From contig CAJIYJ010000003.1 of assembly GCA_905181625.1 (NCBI GenBank), positions 186,001 through 250,000 on the forward strand: a stretch of 64,000 bases of DNA, in the 5' to 3' direction. Source of the stretch: an uncultured Flavobacteriaceae bacterium (GTDB lineage Bacteria; Bacteroidota; Bacteroidia; Flavobacteriales; Flavobacteriaceae). This document shows positions 38,792 through 47,880 of the stretch, one piece after another. A program made the position numbers and the translations under genes. The notes under the pieces were generated by a model. That model was given only the letters and a program-made list of their open reading frames with translations. It was not told the DNA's origin and searched no databases. Each line of letters begins with the position of its first letter. Positions within the stretch are counted from its first letter, which is position 1.

Positions 38792-38852
38792 CTGTTCCTT
38801 TAGAATCGTGACTTGGTGCCCCTGCTGCTACAGTAGTTCCGTCTGATGACAA
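38391..38852 (-). CDS. Giant surface protein, end of first propeller plus first 340-bp unit
   Basis: A 153-codon open segment: the last propeller blade (MSSDGTTVAAGAPSHDSKG, VRVYNL) followed by one Ig-like unit ([22 protein letters not shown]) until the frame-breaking extra base. It shows directly how the propeller joins the Ig-like array. Confidence 0.7.
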   Translation of the reverse strand: MSSDGTTVAAGAPSHDSKGTVRVYNLAPDSPVVSGTTVASNNSTIAVTFNQAVFDTNGGSGALEVSDFALSISGGVATVNATPSSISISGNVYTLGLNLSGTPSGAETLTVVPSGATAIYDAAGNAASTTQSNNTISLNDQSSSNSIRHYSSK

Positions 38853-39214
38853 TGAAAGACCCCAGCCAAAAATATTTCATTATTAACTGCTCCAGCAATA
38901 GTTGATCCTACTTGATCCCAACTAGATCCATTATACTTATGAATCTTTACCTCCCCTTTACCATTATCATTTAGTATTCCTGATACCGCTATTATTGTTC
39001 CATCTGAAGATAAGGATACATTATGTCCATGCTGTTTCGCCTGCCATTTATTACTACCTTGTAAATCTGTGCTTGCTCCTAATTGATTCCAAGCAGATCC
39101 ACTCCATTTGAATACCATTGCTGTTCCTGAATTAACCACATAGCTATGTTTGTAATTTGGCACTCCAACTGCTAACGTAGTTCCATCTGATGACAGCGAA
39201 ATAGCTTTACCCAT
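38828..39214 (-). CDS. Giant surface protein, first propeller segment
   Basis: A 128-codon open piece of the first FG-GAP-type propeller ([44 protein letters not shown]). The frame upstream remains open from at least 39370 without a start, so 39214 is only the first Met. It leaves frame at about 38870. Confidence 0.65.
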   Translation of the reverse strand: MGKAISLSSDGTTLAVGVPNYKHSYVVNSGTAMVFKWSGSAWNQLGASTDLQGSNKWQAKQHGHNVSLSSDGTIIAVSGILNDNGKGEVKIHKYNGSSWDQVGSTIAGAVNNEIFLAGVFHCHQTELL

Positions 39215-39484
39215 ATATTGATATGTTGTGTTTCCTTGTAAAGCTGAATCATTTCCTAATTGAACCCAAGAAGATCCGTTCCAATTATAAACCCTTATTG
39301 TCCCTCTGTTATCACTTTCATATTGACGAGCTCCCCCTGCTACAGTATTTCCATCAGAAGATAAAGCAATAGACGAGCCTCAGATAGGGTATTCGATGCT
39401 CCCGATCAATCACTTCCTATTTCGACCGCCAAGACTGTACCATCCCATTTATACATCCTTAATTTCCACTGCGACCTGATGAAC

Positions 39485-39961
39485 CTACTGCCAGAAGCTG
39501 ATTCCATCATGTGGATCAAAGAAACCGAATAGGCCAGTATCAATATTACTTTTTCCTGTTCCATCTAAATCAAGCTCAATCTCAGACCATGAAGATCCAC
39601 TCCACTTATACACTCTTACTGTTCCTTTTGCCCAACTGTGGTGGGAAGCACCTACTGCTAAAATTGTTCCATCCGAGGATAAAGAAATTGCAATTTTTTG
39701 ATCACCACCATTATAATCACCTGCAATTGGCCCTGTTAATGCGTCACCTTCTGATCCTCTTCGGCCCCAAGACGAACCATCCCAAACATACACTCTAACC
39801 ACTCCTCTACCACTGCCATGATTGTAATCTCCTGTAGCCACAACAGTATGATCTTCGTTAAAAGAAACAGATCTTCCTTGATTGTCACCACTGCCACCAT
39901 CTATATCATTACCTATTTGTGTGGCTGAAGAAAGGTATCCTTCAGTTACAATTATTGACAC
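39485..39961 (-). CDS. Giant surface protein, start of first propeller
   Basis: A 158-codon open segment: end of the N-terminal Ig-like domain, then propeller blades ([60 protein letters not shown]). The frame is lost at about 39490 and resumes in another frame by 39380. The real gene start is upstream at the signal peptide near 40261, separated by small indels at 40165-40200. Confidence 0.7.
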   Translation of the reverse strand: MSIIVTEGYLSSATQIGNDIDGGSGDNQGRSVSFNEDHTVVATGDYNHGSGRGVVRVYVWDGSSWGRRGSEGDALTGPIAGDYNGGDQKIAISLSSDGTILAVGASHHSWAKGTVRVYKWSGSSWSEIELDLDGTGKSNIDTGLFGFFDPHDGISFWQ

Positions 39962-40350
39962 CGTTTTATTAGCTGAATAATTAGAACCGTCATGAGCCCT
40001 AAAGGTGAAAGAATCGTTTCCTGTAAAATTATTTGTAGGCGTATAAGTTACAGTGCTTCCACTTAAACTAGTTGATCCATTGGAAGGAGCTGAAACTATG
40101 CTATAAGTTAAACTATTATCGTCAGCATCTCTGGCAACTAAATTAATAGTCGCCTTTTCAAAATATTAATTAGCCGAAGAAACATTAGAAGCTGATGGCG
40201 CAGACTGACCAATTACTTGTAGACTTAAAAAAAATAGTAATAGAAATAATATCTTTTTCAAATCTAAAAAATATACGTTTATAAGTAAAAACAATATAGT
40301 GGACTAAGTTAATGAATTTTTTGATAGTTTATGATCAAAAAATAATTTGA

Positions 40351-40854
40351 TCATAAACTAGATCTATTGCCTAGTTCAATAATATCCATGTTTTCTATTT
40401 TTTCCTCATTGATTTCGAATCGAATCATGGTTCTTTTTTTATGGAATCCATGTCTTCCAGCAGCTCCTGGATTCATGAATAAAACACGGTTGGTTTTATC
40501 GTATTCTACCTTTAAAATGTGGGAATGACCACAGATAAAAATTTTAGGTTTCTCTTTTTGAATTAGTGACTTACTTTTTTTATTGTAATATGGGGGTTTC
40601 CCCCCAATATGGATCATAGAAACCTTTACCTTTTCACACATAAAAGTATTGATTTCTTTCATGGTAGATCTAACTACATGGTCGTCAATATTTCCGTAAA
40701 CAGATCTAACTTTTGTTATTTTTTCTAGCTCGTCAAAAACATTAATTTTTCCAATATCTCCAGCATGCCATATTTCATCTGCTTGTTTGGCGTATTTAAT
40801 TATTCCCTTGTCGATGTAACTGTGGGTATCTGATAATAATAGAATTTTTTTCAA
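40351..40854 (-). CDS. YfcE/MJ0936-family metallophosphoesterase
   Basis: A 167-residue calcineurin-like phosphodiesterase. Metal ligands: Asp9 and His11 (SDTHSY), Asp33 (HAGDIG), Asn55 (YGNIDDHV), and the later CGHSH pair. Family members cleave phosphodiesters in vitro; the physiological substrate is unknown. Length is standard. It is divergent from truA and follows the giant locus on the same strand. Confidence 0.9.
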   Translation of the reverse strand: MKKILLLSDTHSYIDKGIIKYAKQADEIWHAGDIGKINVFDELEKITKVRSVYGNIDDHVVRSTMKEINTFMCEKVKVSMIHIGGKPPYYNKKSKSLIQKEKPKIFICGHSHILKVEYDKTNRVLFMNPGAAGRHGFHKKRTMIRFEINEEKIENMDIIELGNRSSL

Positions 40855-40884
40855 ATAATTATTTTTTTGACTTTCTTATTAAGG

Positions 40885-40892
40885 TATATTTG
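40885..40892 (+). promoter_or_regulatory. truA -7 box TATATTTG
   Basis: Exact TAnnTTTG match 27 nt upstream of the truA start; a TTG at 40867-40869 is only 15 nt away, shorter than usual. Confidence 0.45.
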
Positions 40893-40918
40893 ATATCTAA
40901 ACAAAAGTAGTATTTCTC

Positions 40919-41671
40919 TTGCGATATTTATTAGAATTGTCATTTAATGGAACGAACTATCATGGTTGGCAAATTCAACCTAATTCAATTACTGTTCAAG
41001 AAGTAATTGAGGAAGCTTTATCTGTTATGTTGAATAAGAAAACACAAGTTGTAGGAGCGGGTAGAACTGATGCAGGTGTTCATGCAGCATATTTTTGTCT
41101 TCATTTTGATTCTTCTAATTCTATTGATGATCCAAAAGGTTTTATTTACAAATTAAATTCTTATTTAAAATCAGATATTTATGTAATAAATATCCTTAGG
41201 GTTAGTGATGATTTTCATGCTAGATTTGATGCTTTATCAAGGACTTATCATTACAAATTAACAACTAATAAAAATCCTTTTCTTAAAGATCAGGCTTATT
41301 ATCTTAGAAAAAATCTTGATTTTTCAAAAATGAATTTAGCCGCTTTAAAGTTATTTAATTATACTAATTTTAAGTGCTTTTCAAAAAGCAATACAGACGT
41401 TAAAACCTATAACTGTACTATTAAAAAAGCTATTTGGGTGTATAGAGATAACTGTTGGTTTTTTGAAATATCAGCTAATAGATTTTTAAGAAATATGGTT
41501 AGAGCTATTGTTGGAACACTTATTGAAATAGGTGAGGGTAAGCATAAAGTAGAGCATATAGATCATATAATTAAAACTGAAAAAAGAGAATTAGCAGGAT
41601 ATTCTGTTCCAGCGCACGGTCTATATTTAGTAGATATTTTATATCCAGAAAATTTTAAATTAAATGAGTGA
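40919..41671 (+). CDS. truA: tRNA pseudouridine synthase A
   Basis: A 250-residue enzyme making pseudouridine at positions 38-40 of tRNA anticodon arms. The catalytic Asp51 lies in GAGRTDAGVHA (46-56). YHGWQ near residue 14 and the C-terminal FLRNMVRAIVGTLIEIG are family motifs. The start is a TTG (MRYLLELSFNG is the usual N-terminus), as no ATG fits. It overlaps the ABC exporter gene by 8 nt. Confidence 0.96.
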   Translation: MRYLLELSFNGTNYHGWQIQPNSITVQEVIEEALSVMLNKKTQVVGAGRTDAGVHAAYFCLHFDSSNSIDDPKGFIYKLNSYLKSDIYVINILRVSDDFHARFDALSRTYHYKLTTNKNPFLKDQAYYLRKNLDFSKMNLAALKLFNYTNFKCFSKSNTDVKTYNCTIKKAIWVYRDNCWFFEISANRFLRNMVRAIVGTLIEIGEGKHKVEHIDHIIKTEKRELAGYSVPAHGLYLVDILYPENFKLNE

Positions 41672-43448
41672 AAAAAATGCACTTTTAGACACAAAACTTT
41701 TTAAAAGAATCTTAAGCTATGTTTTAGTCTATAGAGTTGTTTTTGTTTTTGTTGCGATTAGTGCAGTGTTAATTTCAATATTTTCAACAATTACCCCTTA
41801 TTTAATTAAAATTGCAGTAGATGATTATTTAGCAATTTCAAATTTTGATGGCTTTATTTTAATTATCTGCCTAATGATAGTCAATTTAGTACTGACTGTC
41901 GTTTTCATGTTTTTATTTAGTTATTTCGCAAATTTACTTGGCCAAAATGTAATTTATGATTTAAGAGTAAAACTGTTTAATCATATTTTAAGTTTCAAAA
42001 TGTCTTATTTTGATAAATCTTCAGTAGGAAGGCTTGTAACTAGAGCTGTAAATGACATGGAAACCATTGCTAGTATTTTTAGTCAAGGTCTTTTTATGAT
42101 TGTGGCAGATCTATTACAGATGCTTATTGTTGTGATTGTGATGTTGGTATTAAGCTGGAAGTTGTCATTAACAATATTTGTAGTACTGCCTTTTATTTTG
42201 TTTGCTACTAGACAGTTTCAAAAATCAATGAAAGTTGCTTTTAAAGAAGTAAGAGCTGAAGTTTCTAACTTAAATTCATTTGTTCAAGAAAGGTTAACTG
42301 GGATGAAAATTGTACAGCTTTTTAACAGAGAAAAAATAGAATACGAGAATTTTGTAAAAATTAATGAAAAGCATAAAAAAGCATGGCTTAAAACAGTTTG
42401 GTATAACTCTATATTTTTTCCAATTGCAGAACTTTCAACATCTATTACTGTTGGTTTAATTGTTTGGTACGGAGGTTTAAATGTGGTTTTAGAAGACTCT
42501 AGCGTTACTTTGGGGACAATTTTTCTTTTTATTCAGTTATCTCAGATGTTATTTCGTCCATTAAGACAAATAGCTGATAAATTCAATACTCTTCAAATGG
42601 GAATGGTCGCAGCAAATAGAGTTTTTAAAATTATAGATACTAAAAGTCAAATTTCAAATAATGGAAATTCAAATGGAAATTTAATAACTGGAGATATAGA
42701 ATTTAAAAATGTAATTTTTTCTTATGTAGAAAATGAAAAAGTTTTAAAGGATGTTTCTTTTAAAGTTAAAAGTGGTGAGAAAGTGGCAATTGTTGGTTCA
42801 ACTGGATCTGGTAAAACAACAATTGTAAATTTACTTTCTAGGTTTTATGATGTAGATTCAGGAGAAATATGCTTAAACAATAAGGATATTAAAGATTTTG
42901 AACTGAATGAGCTAAGGTTAAAGATTGCTCTTGTTTTACAAGATGTGTTTTTATTTGCTGACACTATTCTAAATAATATTACACTATGGAATAAGTCTAT
43001 TTCATTTGATAATGTTATTACAGCTGCAAAAAAAATTGGTATTCATGACTTTATTATGTCTCTCCCCGGAGGCTATAACTATAATGTTAAAGAAAGAGGG
43101 GTCATGCTCTCTCAAGGTCAAAGACAACTAATTGCATTTTTAAGAGCCTACTTGAAAAACCCTTCAATACTAATATTGGATGAAGCTACATCCTCTGTTG
43201 ATACAAATTCTGAAGAATTAATTCAGAATGCTACATTAAAAATTACTGAGAATAAAACATCTATTATAATAGCACATAGACTATCGACCATATTGAATTC
43301 AGACAGAATATTAGTTATGAATTCTGGAAAACTTGTTGAAACAGGAACTCATAAAGAACTTATTAAAAAGAAGGATGGGTATTATAGAAGCTTGTATGAA
43401 ATTCAATTTAAAAAAGATGATGTTAAGTCATCTCAGCTTCAATCATAG
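41664..43448 (+). CDS. MsbA-type ABC exporter
   Basis: A 594-residue half-transporter: a six-helix membrane domain (about 15-325) and an ATPase domain (about 350-590) with Walker A GSTGSGKTT near 378-386, signature LSQGQRQ near 482-488 and Walker B ILILDEATSS near 502-511. It would act as a homodimer exporting lipid or another hydrophobic compound. The exact substrate (lipid A precursor or drug) cannot be told from sequence. It is coupled to truA by an 8-nt overlap, and its 3' end overlaps convergent cdaA by 26 nt. Confidence 0.9.
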   Translation: MSEKNALLDTKLFKRILSYVLVYRVVFVFVAISAVLISIFSTITPYLIKIAVDDYLAISNFDGFILIICLMIVNLVLTVVFMFLFSYFANLLGQNVIYDLRVKLFNHILSFKMSYFDKSSVGRLVTRAVNDMETIASIFSQGLFMIVADLLQMLIVVIVMLVLSWKLSLTIFVVLPFILFATRQFQKSMKVAFKEVRAEVSNLNSFVQERLTGMKIVQLFNREKIEYENFVKINEKHKKAWLKTVWYNSIFFPIAELSTSITVGLIVWYGGLNVVLEDSSVTLGTIFLFIQLSQMLFRPLRQIADKFNTLQMGMVAANRVFKIIDTKSQISNNGNSNGNLITGDIEFKNVIFSYVENEKVLKDVSFKVKSGEKVAIVGSTGSGKTTIVNLLSRFYDVDSGEICLNNKDIKDFELNELRLKIALVLQDVFLFADTILNNITLWNKSISFDNVITAAKKIGIHDFIMSLPGGYNYNVKERGVMLSQGQRQLIAFLRAYLKNPSILILDEATSSVDTNSEELIQNATLKITENKTSIIIAHRLSTILNSDRILVMNSGKLVETGTHKELIKKKDGYYRSLYEIQFKKDDVKSSQLQS

Positions 43449-44211
43449 ATTTAAGACTTTCGATGTCTTTAAAGGCTTGAATTTCACCATTTATTATAAA
43501 AGATATCTTTCCTTTTTCTTCAGAAACTACTATAGCCAAAGCATCAGTTTTTTCTGTTATTCCAAAGGCAGCTCGATGTCTTAAGCCAAGCCTGGAATCA
43601 ATATTTTCATTTTCAGAAACGGGTAATATAATTCTCGCACCAGTTATGAAATTCCCCTCAATAATAACTGCACCATCATGTAATGGACTGTTTTTGAAAA
43701 ATATACTTTCTATAATTGGAGAAGAAATTTCTAAATTTAATTGATCACCTGAACTTCTTACAAAGTCTAAGCTGTTATTTCTTTCTATTATAAATAAAGC
43801 CCCAGTCTTATTTTTTTTAAATATTTCACAAGCATTGATTAATTCATCAATATTCATTGATGTTTGTTTTTTTGAAATTCTAAATAAAAGATTGAATTTT
43901 TTAATTATATTTTTGTTGTTTGTGAAATTTGAGGAGCCAAGTAAAAGTAGAAACTTTCTGATTTCTTGCTGAAAAACTACAATTAAAGCAATCACACCAA
44001 CGCTAATAAAACCACCTAAAATATTACTTAAAATAGGCATATTGACTAGCTCTGTTAGCCACCAAATTATATATATAATTAGAAAACCTAAAAAAATATT
44101 AATCGCAGCAGTTCCTCTAACAAGTTTGTATGCATAATACAACATAATACCAACAAGAATAATATCAACAACAGGTATTAAAATAGTATTTAAAAATTTT
44201 AGTAAATCCAA
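43423..44211 (-). CDS. cdaA: Diadenylate cyclase CdaA (c-di-AMP synthase)
   Basis: A 262-residue membrane-bound cyclase making cyclic di-AMP from two ATP. Three N-terminal helices lie within about residues 8-82. The DisA_N domain has DGA at 179-181 (LHDGAVI) and RHR at 211-213 (GLRHRAA), both required for activity. c-di-AMP controls potassium and osmotic balance in other bacteria. It lies just after folP on the same strand, a common Bacteroidota pairing, and no CdaR regulator is adjacent. Confidence 0.95.
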   Translation of the reverse strand: MDLLKFLNTILIPVVDIILVGIMLYYAYKLVRGTAAINIFLGFLIIYIIWWLTELVNMPILSNILGGFISVGVIALIVVFQQEIRKFLLLLGSSNFTNNKNIIKKFNLLFRISKKQTSMNIDELINACEIFKKNKTGALFIIERNNSLDFVRSSGDQLNLEISSPIIESIFFKNSPLHDGAVIIEGNFITGARIILPVSENENIDSRLGLRHRAAFGITEKTDALAIVVSEEKGKISFIINGEIQAFKDIESLKSMIEAEMT

Positions 44212-44247
44212 AAAATTATAATTTATATAAAAGTAATTAAAAAAGTC

Positions 44248-45078
44248 TTAAGAATTCTCATTCATGAATTCTATTAATTTAACTGCTTCTTTTGCTTCTT
44301 TTACATCATGAACTCTAATTATATTAGCCCCATTGTTAAGAGAAATGGAATTTAAACATGTAGTTCCGTTTAAGGCATCGTTAGCTGATGATTCTAATAA
44401 TTTATAAATCATTGATTTTCTTGACAGGCCAACCATTATTGGTTGATTAAGTTGTTTGAAACTTGACAGGTTTTTTAAAATTTTAAAATTGTCTTTTATT
44501 GATTTTCCAAACCCAAACCCAGGGTCAATAATTATGTCTAAAACACCAGCTTTTTTTGCAAGATCTATTTTGTAAGAAAGATTTTTAATAATATCAAAAA
44601 TGACATTATCATATTCAGTATCATTTTGCATATTGCTTGGAACACCTTTCATATGCATAATTATGTAGGGTACTTTAAGTTCGCCAGCCACCTGGTACAT
44701 TTTTTTATCTAAATCACCACCTGAAATGTCATTGATAATAGAAGCGCCAGCTTCAATTGCTTTTCTGGCGATTTCACTTCTAAAAGTATCAATTGAAATA
44801 ATTATATTTTTAAATTTTCCAACAATTAACTTTATAATGGGGATTACTCGTTCTGTCTCTTTTTCAATAGTTAGTTTTTTAGCCCCAGGTCTAGAGCTAT
44901 GGCCTCCAATGTCTATTATGTCAGCTCCTTCTAAGAGCATTTTCTCAACTTGATTTAGTATTTTGTATTCTGAATTATATTCTCCGCCATCAAAAAAAGA
45001 ATCTGGAGTTATATTTAAAATACCCATTATTTTAGGTTTTGTTAAATCAAGAAGAGTTCCTTTTATATTAATTGTCAT
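44248..45078 (-). CDS. folP: Dihydropteroate synthase
   Basis: A 276-residue TIM-barrel enzyme joining p-aminobenzoate to dihydropterin pyrophosphate in folate synthesis; it is the target of sulfonamides. Motifs: GILNITPDSFFDGGEY, DIGGHSSRPGA, SIDTFRSEIA, DISGG, DPGFGFGK and the C-terminal IIRVHDV. Complete. It precedes cdaA by 36 nt and diverges from the DUF1599 gene. Confidence 0.97.
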   Translation of the reverse strand: MTINIKGTLLDLTKPKIMGILNITPDSFFDGGEYNSEYKILNQVEKMLLEGADIIDIGGHSSRPGAKKLTIEKETERVIPIIKLIVGKFKNIIISIDTFRSEIARKAIEAGASIINDISGGDLDKKMYQVAGELKVPYIIMHMKGVPSNMQNDTEYDNVIFDIIKNLSYKIDLAKKAGVLDIIIDPGFGFGKSIKDNFKILKNLSSFKQLNQPIMVGLSRKSMIYKLLESSANDALNGTTCLNSISLNNGANIIRVHDVKEAKEAVKLIEFMNENS

Positions 45079-45153
45079 TTTAAATTTTTAATAACTTTTA
45101 CAAAACTAAACTACCTATTTCAATTTTTTCAACGAAATTTATATAAAAAAATT

Positions 45154-45696
45154 TTGGCTAATAAAACTTCTAACCAATACGACTCAATTACTTCAACTTG
45201 CAGAGATCTTTTTATAAAGAAAATGAAAGATTATGGGTCTGCTTGGAGAATACTTAGACTAACTTCTTTAACCGATCAGATTTTTATAAAAGCTCAAAGG
45301 ATAAGAAGTCTCCAGACAAATAAAATTAGAAAAGTTGATGAAGGTCAATCGTCTGAATTTATTGGAATAATTAATTATTCAATAATGTCTCTTATACAAA
45401 ATGAAAAAGGAATTGTTGAATCACCTGATTTGAATTCAGATCAAGCACTAGAGTTATATGACACGCATTTATCTGATACTAAGTTGTTAATGGAAAATAA
45501 AAATCACGATTATGGTGAGGCTTGGAGAGATATGAGGGTTAGTTCTTTAACAGACTTAATAATTCAAAAAATACTAAGAATTAAACAAATTGAGGATAAT
45601 GAAGGTAAAACACTTGTTAGTGAAGGAATTGAGGCTAATTATCAAGATATGATTAATTATTCCGTTTTTGCTTTAATTCACTTAAAAGACAACTAA
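45154..45696 (+). CDS. DUF1599 family protein
   Basis: A 180-residue protein with two related halves, each with a KDYGSAWR- or HDYGEAWR-type motif followed by SLTD and (I)INYS. The half-repeat suggests an internal duplication. The family is found mainly in Bacteroidota and has no proven function. The start is TTG at 45154 (MANKTSNQYDS). It is 7 nt upstream of the permease, in the folP-tpiA neighbourhood typical of the phylum. Confidence 0.85.
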   Translation: MANKTSNQYDSITSTCRDLFIKKMKDYGSAWRILRLTSLTDQIFIKAQRIRSLQTNKIRKVDEGQSSEFIGIINYSIMSLIQNEKGIVESPDLNSDQALELYDTHLSDTKLLMENKNHDYGEAWRDMRVSSLTDLIIQKILRIKQIEDNEGKTLVSEGIEANYQDMINYSVFALIHLKDN

Positions 45697-45703
45697 TTTT
45701 TTT

Positions 45704-46777
45704 ATGTTTTGGTTTTTTAAAAAAATATCTAATATGCTATTGACACTTTTTGGTGTAATAACTATTGTTTTTTTTTTATTTAACATCCTTCCAGGGGATC
45801 CAGCTCAAATGATGTTGGATCAAAATGAAAATACTGAACAGCTAATGGTTTTGAAAAAAAAATATGGATTTGATAAACCAGTTTTTATTCAATATTTATA
45901 TTATTTAAATGATTTATCACCAATTTCAGTTCATTTTAACGATTCTAAAAACCTTTCTTACCTAGCTTTAGGTAAATACAATTTTATTGAACTCATAAAA
46001 TTTGACAAACTTAATTTAGTGTTAAAAACACCATACTTAAGAGAGTCATATCAGAAAAATGGAACTTCTGTATTAGATATAATCAAAAACACATTACCAA
46101 ACACAATAATTTTAGCTATATCTGCTATATTAATTGCAATTGTAATTGGTTTGTTTCTTGGGATTATTTCTGCGCTTAACTATAATTCTTGGATTGATTA
46201 TTCAATTCAACTTATGAGTACTCTTGGAATGAGTGTGCCCTCTTTTTTTAGTGCTATAATATTTGCTTGGATATTTGGGTATGTTTTAGCAGACTTTACA
46301 GGTTTAAACATGACAGGAAGCCTATATGAACTGGATGATTATGGTGAAAGGATGACTCTTCAATTAAAGAACCTAATTTTACCTTCAATAGTATTAGGTA
46401 TTAGACCAATAGCAGTTATCTCTCAAATGATGAGAAATTCTCTTTTAAAAGTTTTATCACAAAATTATATTACAACTGCATATTCGAAAGGCCTGTCAAA
46501 ATTTAATGTCATTAAGAATCATGCTATAAAAAACTCTTTAAATCCAGTTATAACAGCGCTTTCAGGTTGGTTTGCAAGTATGTTAGCTGGCTCTGTTTTT
46601 GTCGAATATATTTTTGGATGGAATGGACTTGGTAAAGAGATAGTAAATTCATTAAACACTTTAGATGTACCAGTTTTAATAGGTGCAGTAATAACTATAG
46701 CCACGATCTTCATAATCATTAATATATTTGTAGATCTTATTTATTCTTGGCTGGATCCTAGAGTAAATTATAATTAA
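45704..46777 (+). CDS. DppB-type ABC transporter permease
   Basis: A 357-residue membrane permease with about six helices of the binding-protein-dependent oligopeptide/nickel family: ILPGDPAQMMLD near 30-40, KYGFDKP after it and GWFASMLAGSVFVEYIFG near 285-302. The N-terminal helix plus an extended periplasmic region (about 55-125) is longer than in DppB. No DppC, ATPase or binding-protein gene is adjacent, so its partners are elsewhere. Confidence 0.85.
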   Translation: MFWFFKKISNMLLTLFGVITIVFFLFNILPGDPAQMMLDQNENTEQLMVLKKKYGFDKPVFIQYLYYLNDLSPISVHFNDSKNLSYLALGKYNFIELIKFDKLNLVLKTPYLRESYQKNGTSVLDIIKNTLPNTIILAISAILIAIVIGLFLGIISALNYNSWIDYSIQLMSTLGMSVPSFFSAIIFAWIFGYVLADFTGLNMTGSLYELDDYGERMTLQLKNLILPSIVLGIRPIAVISQMMRNSLLKVLSQNYITTAYSKGLSKFNVIKNHAIKNSLNPVITALSGWFASMLAGSVFVEYIFGWNGLGKEIVNSLNTLDVPVLIGAVITIATIFIIINIFVDLIYSWLDPRVNYN

Positions 46778-46790
46778 ATTAAATTAAATA

Positions 46791-47540
46791 ATGAGAAAAA
46801 AAATAGTTGCAGGAAATTGGAAAATGAATAATGATTTAAATCAAACAATATTATTAATTGAAAAATTAAAAAAAATTGAAATTAATGAAGTCTCCGTAAT
46901 GATAGCGCCTTCTTCTCTTTTTTTAAAAACTGCCAAAGATTTATTGCATGATTTTAAAATTGAGGTAGTTTCACAAAATGTTCATCAAGAAAATAAAGGG
47001 GCTTACACTGGTGAGGTTTCTTGTGACATGTTGAAAAGTATTGGCATTTCCACTACTTTAATAGGTCACTCAGAAAGAAGGGCCTATTTTAATGAGGATG
47101 ATCAAGTACTGCTTAAAAAAGTTAAATATGCAATAGATTCAGGCATGAAAATTATTTTTTGTTTTGGAGAGCAATTAATTGACAGAAAATCTAATAAACA
47201 TTTTGAAATTGTCAAGAGTCAACTCGAAAACACAGTCTTAAAATTAGATAGTGAGTCTTGGAGTAATATTATTTTGGCGTATGAACCAGTTTGGGCTATT
47301 GGAACAGGGGAAACTGCAAGCCCTGAGCAAGCTCAAGAAATGCATGAATTTGTGAGAAATTGTATCTCTAATTGTTATGGGGATTTAATTTCAGAAGAAG
47401 TTTCTATTTTGTATGGCGGAAGTGTTAAGCCTTCAAATGCAAATGAAATTTTTAGCAATAAAGATGTTGATGGAGGGTTGATTGGAGGAGCTGCTTTAGT
47501 TTTGTCAGATTTTAATGAAATTATAAAAGCAAACAGTTAG
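46791..47540 (+). CDS. tpiA: Triosephosphate isomerase
   Basis: A 249-residue glycolytic TIM barrel interconverting dihydroxyacetone phosphate and glyceraldehyde 3-phosphate. Substrate Lys11 (GNWKMN), catalytic His93 (GHSERR) and Glu165 (AYEPVWAIGTG) are all present, and the C-terminal phosphate loop has YGGSV and GGLIGGAAL. Complete. Confidence 0.98.
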   Translation: MRKKIVAGNWKMNNDLNQTILLIEKLKKIEINEVSVMIAPSSLFLKTAKDLLHDFKIEVVSQNVHQENKGAYTGEVSCDMLKSIGISTTLIGHSERRAYFNEDDQVLLKKVKYAIDSGMKIIFCFGEQLIDRKSNKHFEIVKSQLENTVLKLDSESWSNIILAYEPVWAIGTGETASPEQAQEMHEFVRNCISNCYGDLISEEVSILYGGSVKPSNANEIFSNKDVDGGLIGGAALVLSDFNEIIKANS

Positions 47541-47568
47541 ATTTAAAATTTTGTAATTTGGTGCACTA

Positions 47569-47844
47569 ATGAGTACTAAAGAAAAAATATCTGAAGAAAC
47601 TTTTGAAGAAGTTGATTTGAGCAATGAAAATGAAATCATTGTTTATAATGATGATGTTAATACATTTGAGCATGTGATTAACACTCTAATGAAGGTTTGT
47701 GATCATACAGCCGAACAGGCTGAACAATGTTCGATAATTGTGCATTACAAAGGAAAGTGTGGAGTTAAATCAGGAGACTACTCAGACTTGAAACCTAGGT
47801 GCAATAAACTTTTAGAAGCTGGCTTATCAGCTGAAATTGTTTAA
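47569..47844 (+). CDS. clpS: ATP-dependent Clp protease adaptor ClpS
   Basis: A 91-residue adaptor that brings N-end-rule substrates to ClpAP-type proteases. The core has IIVYNDDVNTFEHVI with the N-degron-binding Asn/Asp, and the later HYKGKCGV strand. An acidic N-terminal extension precedes it. In many flavobacteria prmA lies between tpiA and clpS, but here only 28 nt separate them. Confidence 0.93.
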   Translation: MSTKEKISEETFEEVDLSNENEIIVYNDDVNTFEHVINTLMKVCDHTAEQAEQCSIIVHYKGKCGVKSGDYSDLKPRCNKLLEAGLSAEIV

Positions 47845-47880
47845 AGTTTTAGTTGGCACAAAATTTGATAGTAAGTAAGT

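Larger units (their letters stand above)
28072..40261 (-). pseudogene. Giant modular surface/adhesin protein gene, interrupted by many indels
   Basis: About 12.2 kb of minus-strand coding sequence that in one frame would be near 4,000 residues. Order: signal peptide (TTG at 40261; KKILFLLLFFLSLQVIGQ), Ig-like domain, first FG-GAP-type propeller, four 340-bp Ig-like units, PKD/BspA-like block, further Ig-like units, second propeller, cadherin-like arrays with a nested cupredoxin, TSP3, SprB-like and type IX sorting domain. Frame breaks occur near 29925, 30360, 30645, 31905, 32500-32580, 35150, 36135-36335, 37135-37420, at each 340-bp unit, 39215-39485 and 40165-40200, all looking like small indels. 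Stop-free stretches keep perfect domain consensus, so decay is either very recent or partly artefactual. Large T9SS-exported proteins of this kind serve adhesion or gliding. Confidence 0.8.

Noticed and set aside
28072-40261. CRISPR array or phage tail genes in the repeat-rich region
   Set aside because: The repeats are 285-340 bp coding units with no short spacer pattern; sequence is Ig-like and cadherin-like, not phage structural protein.
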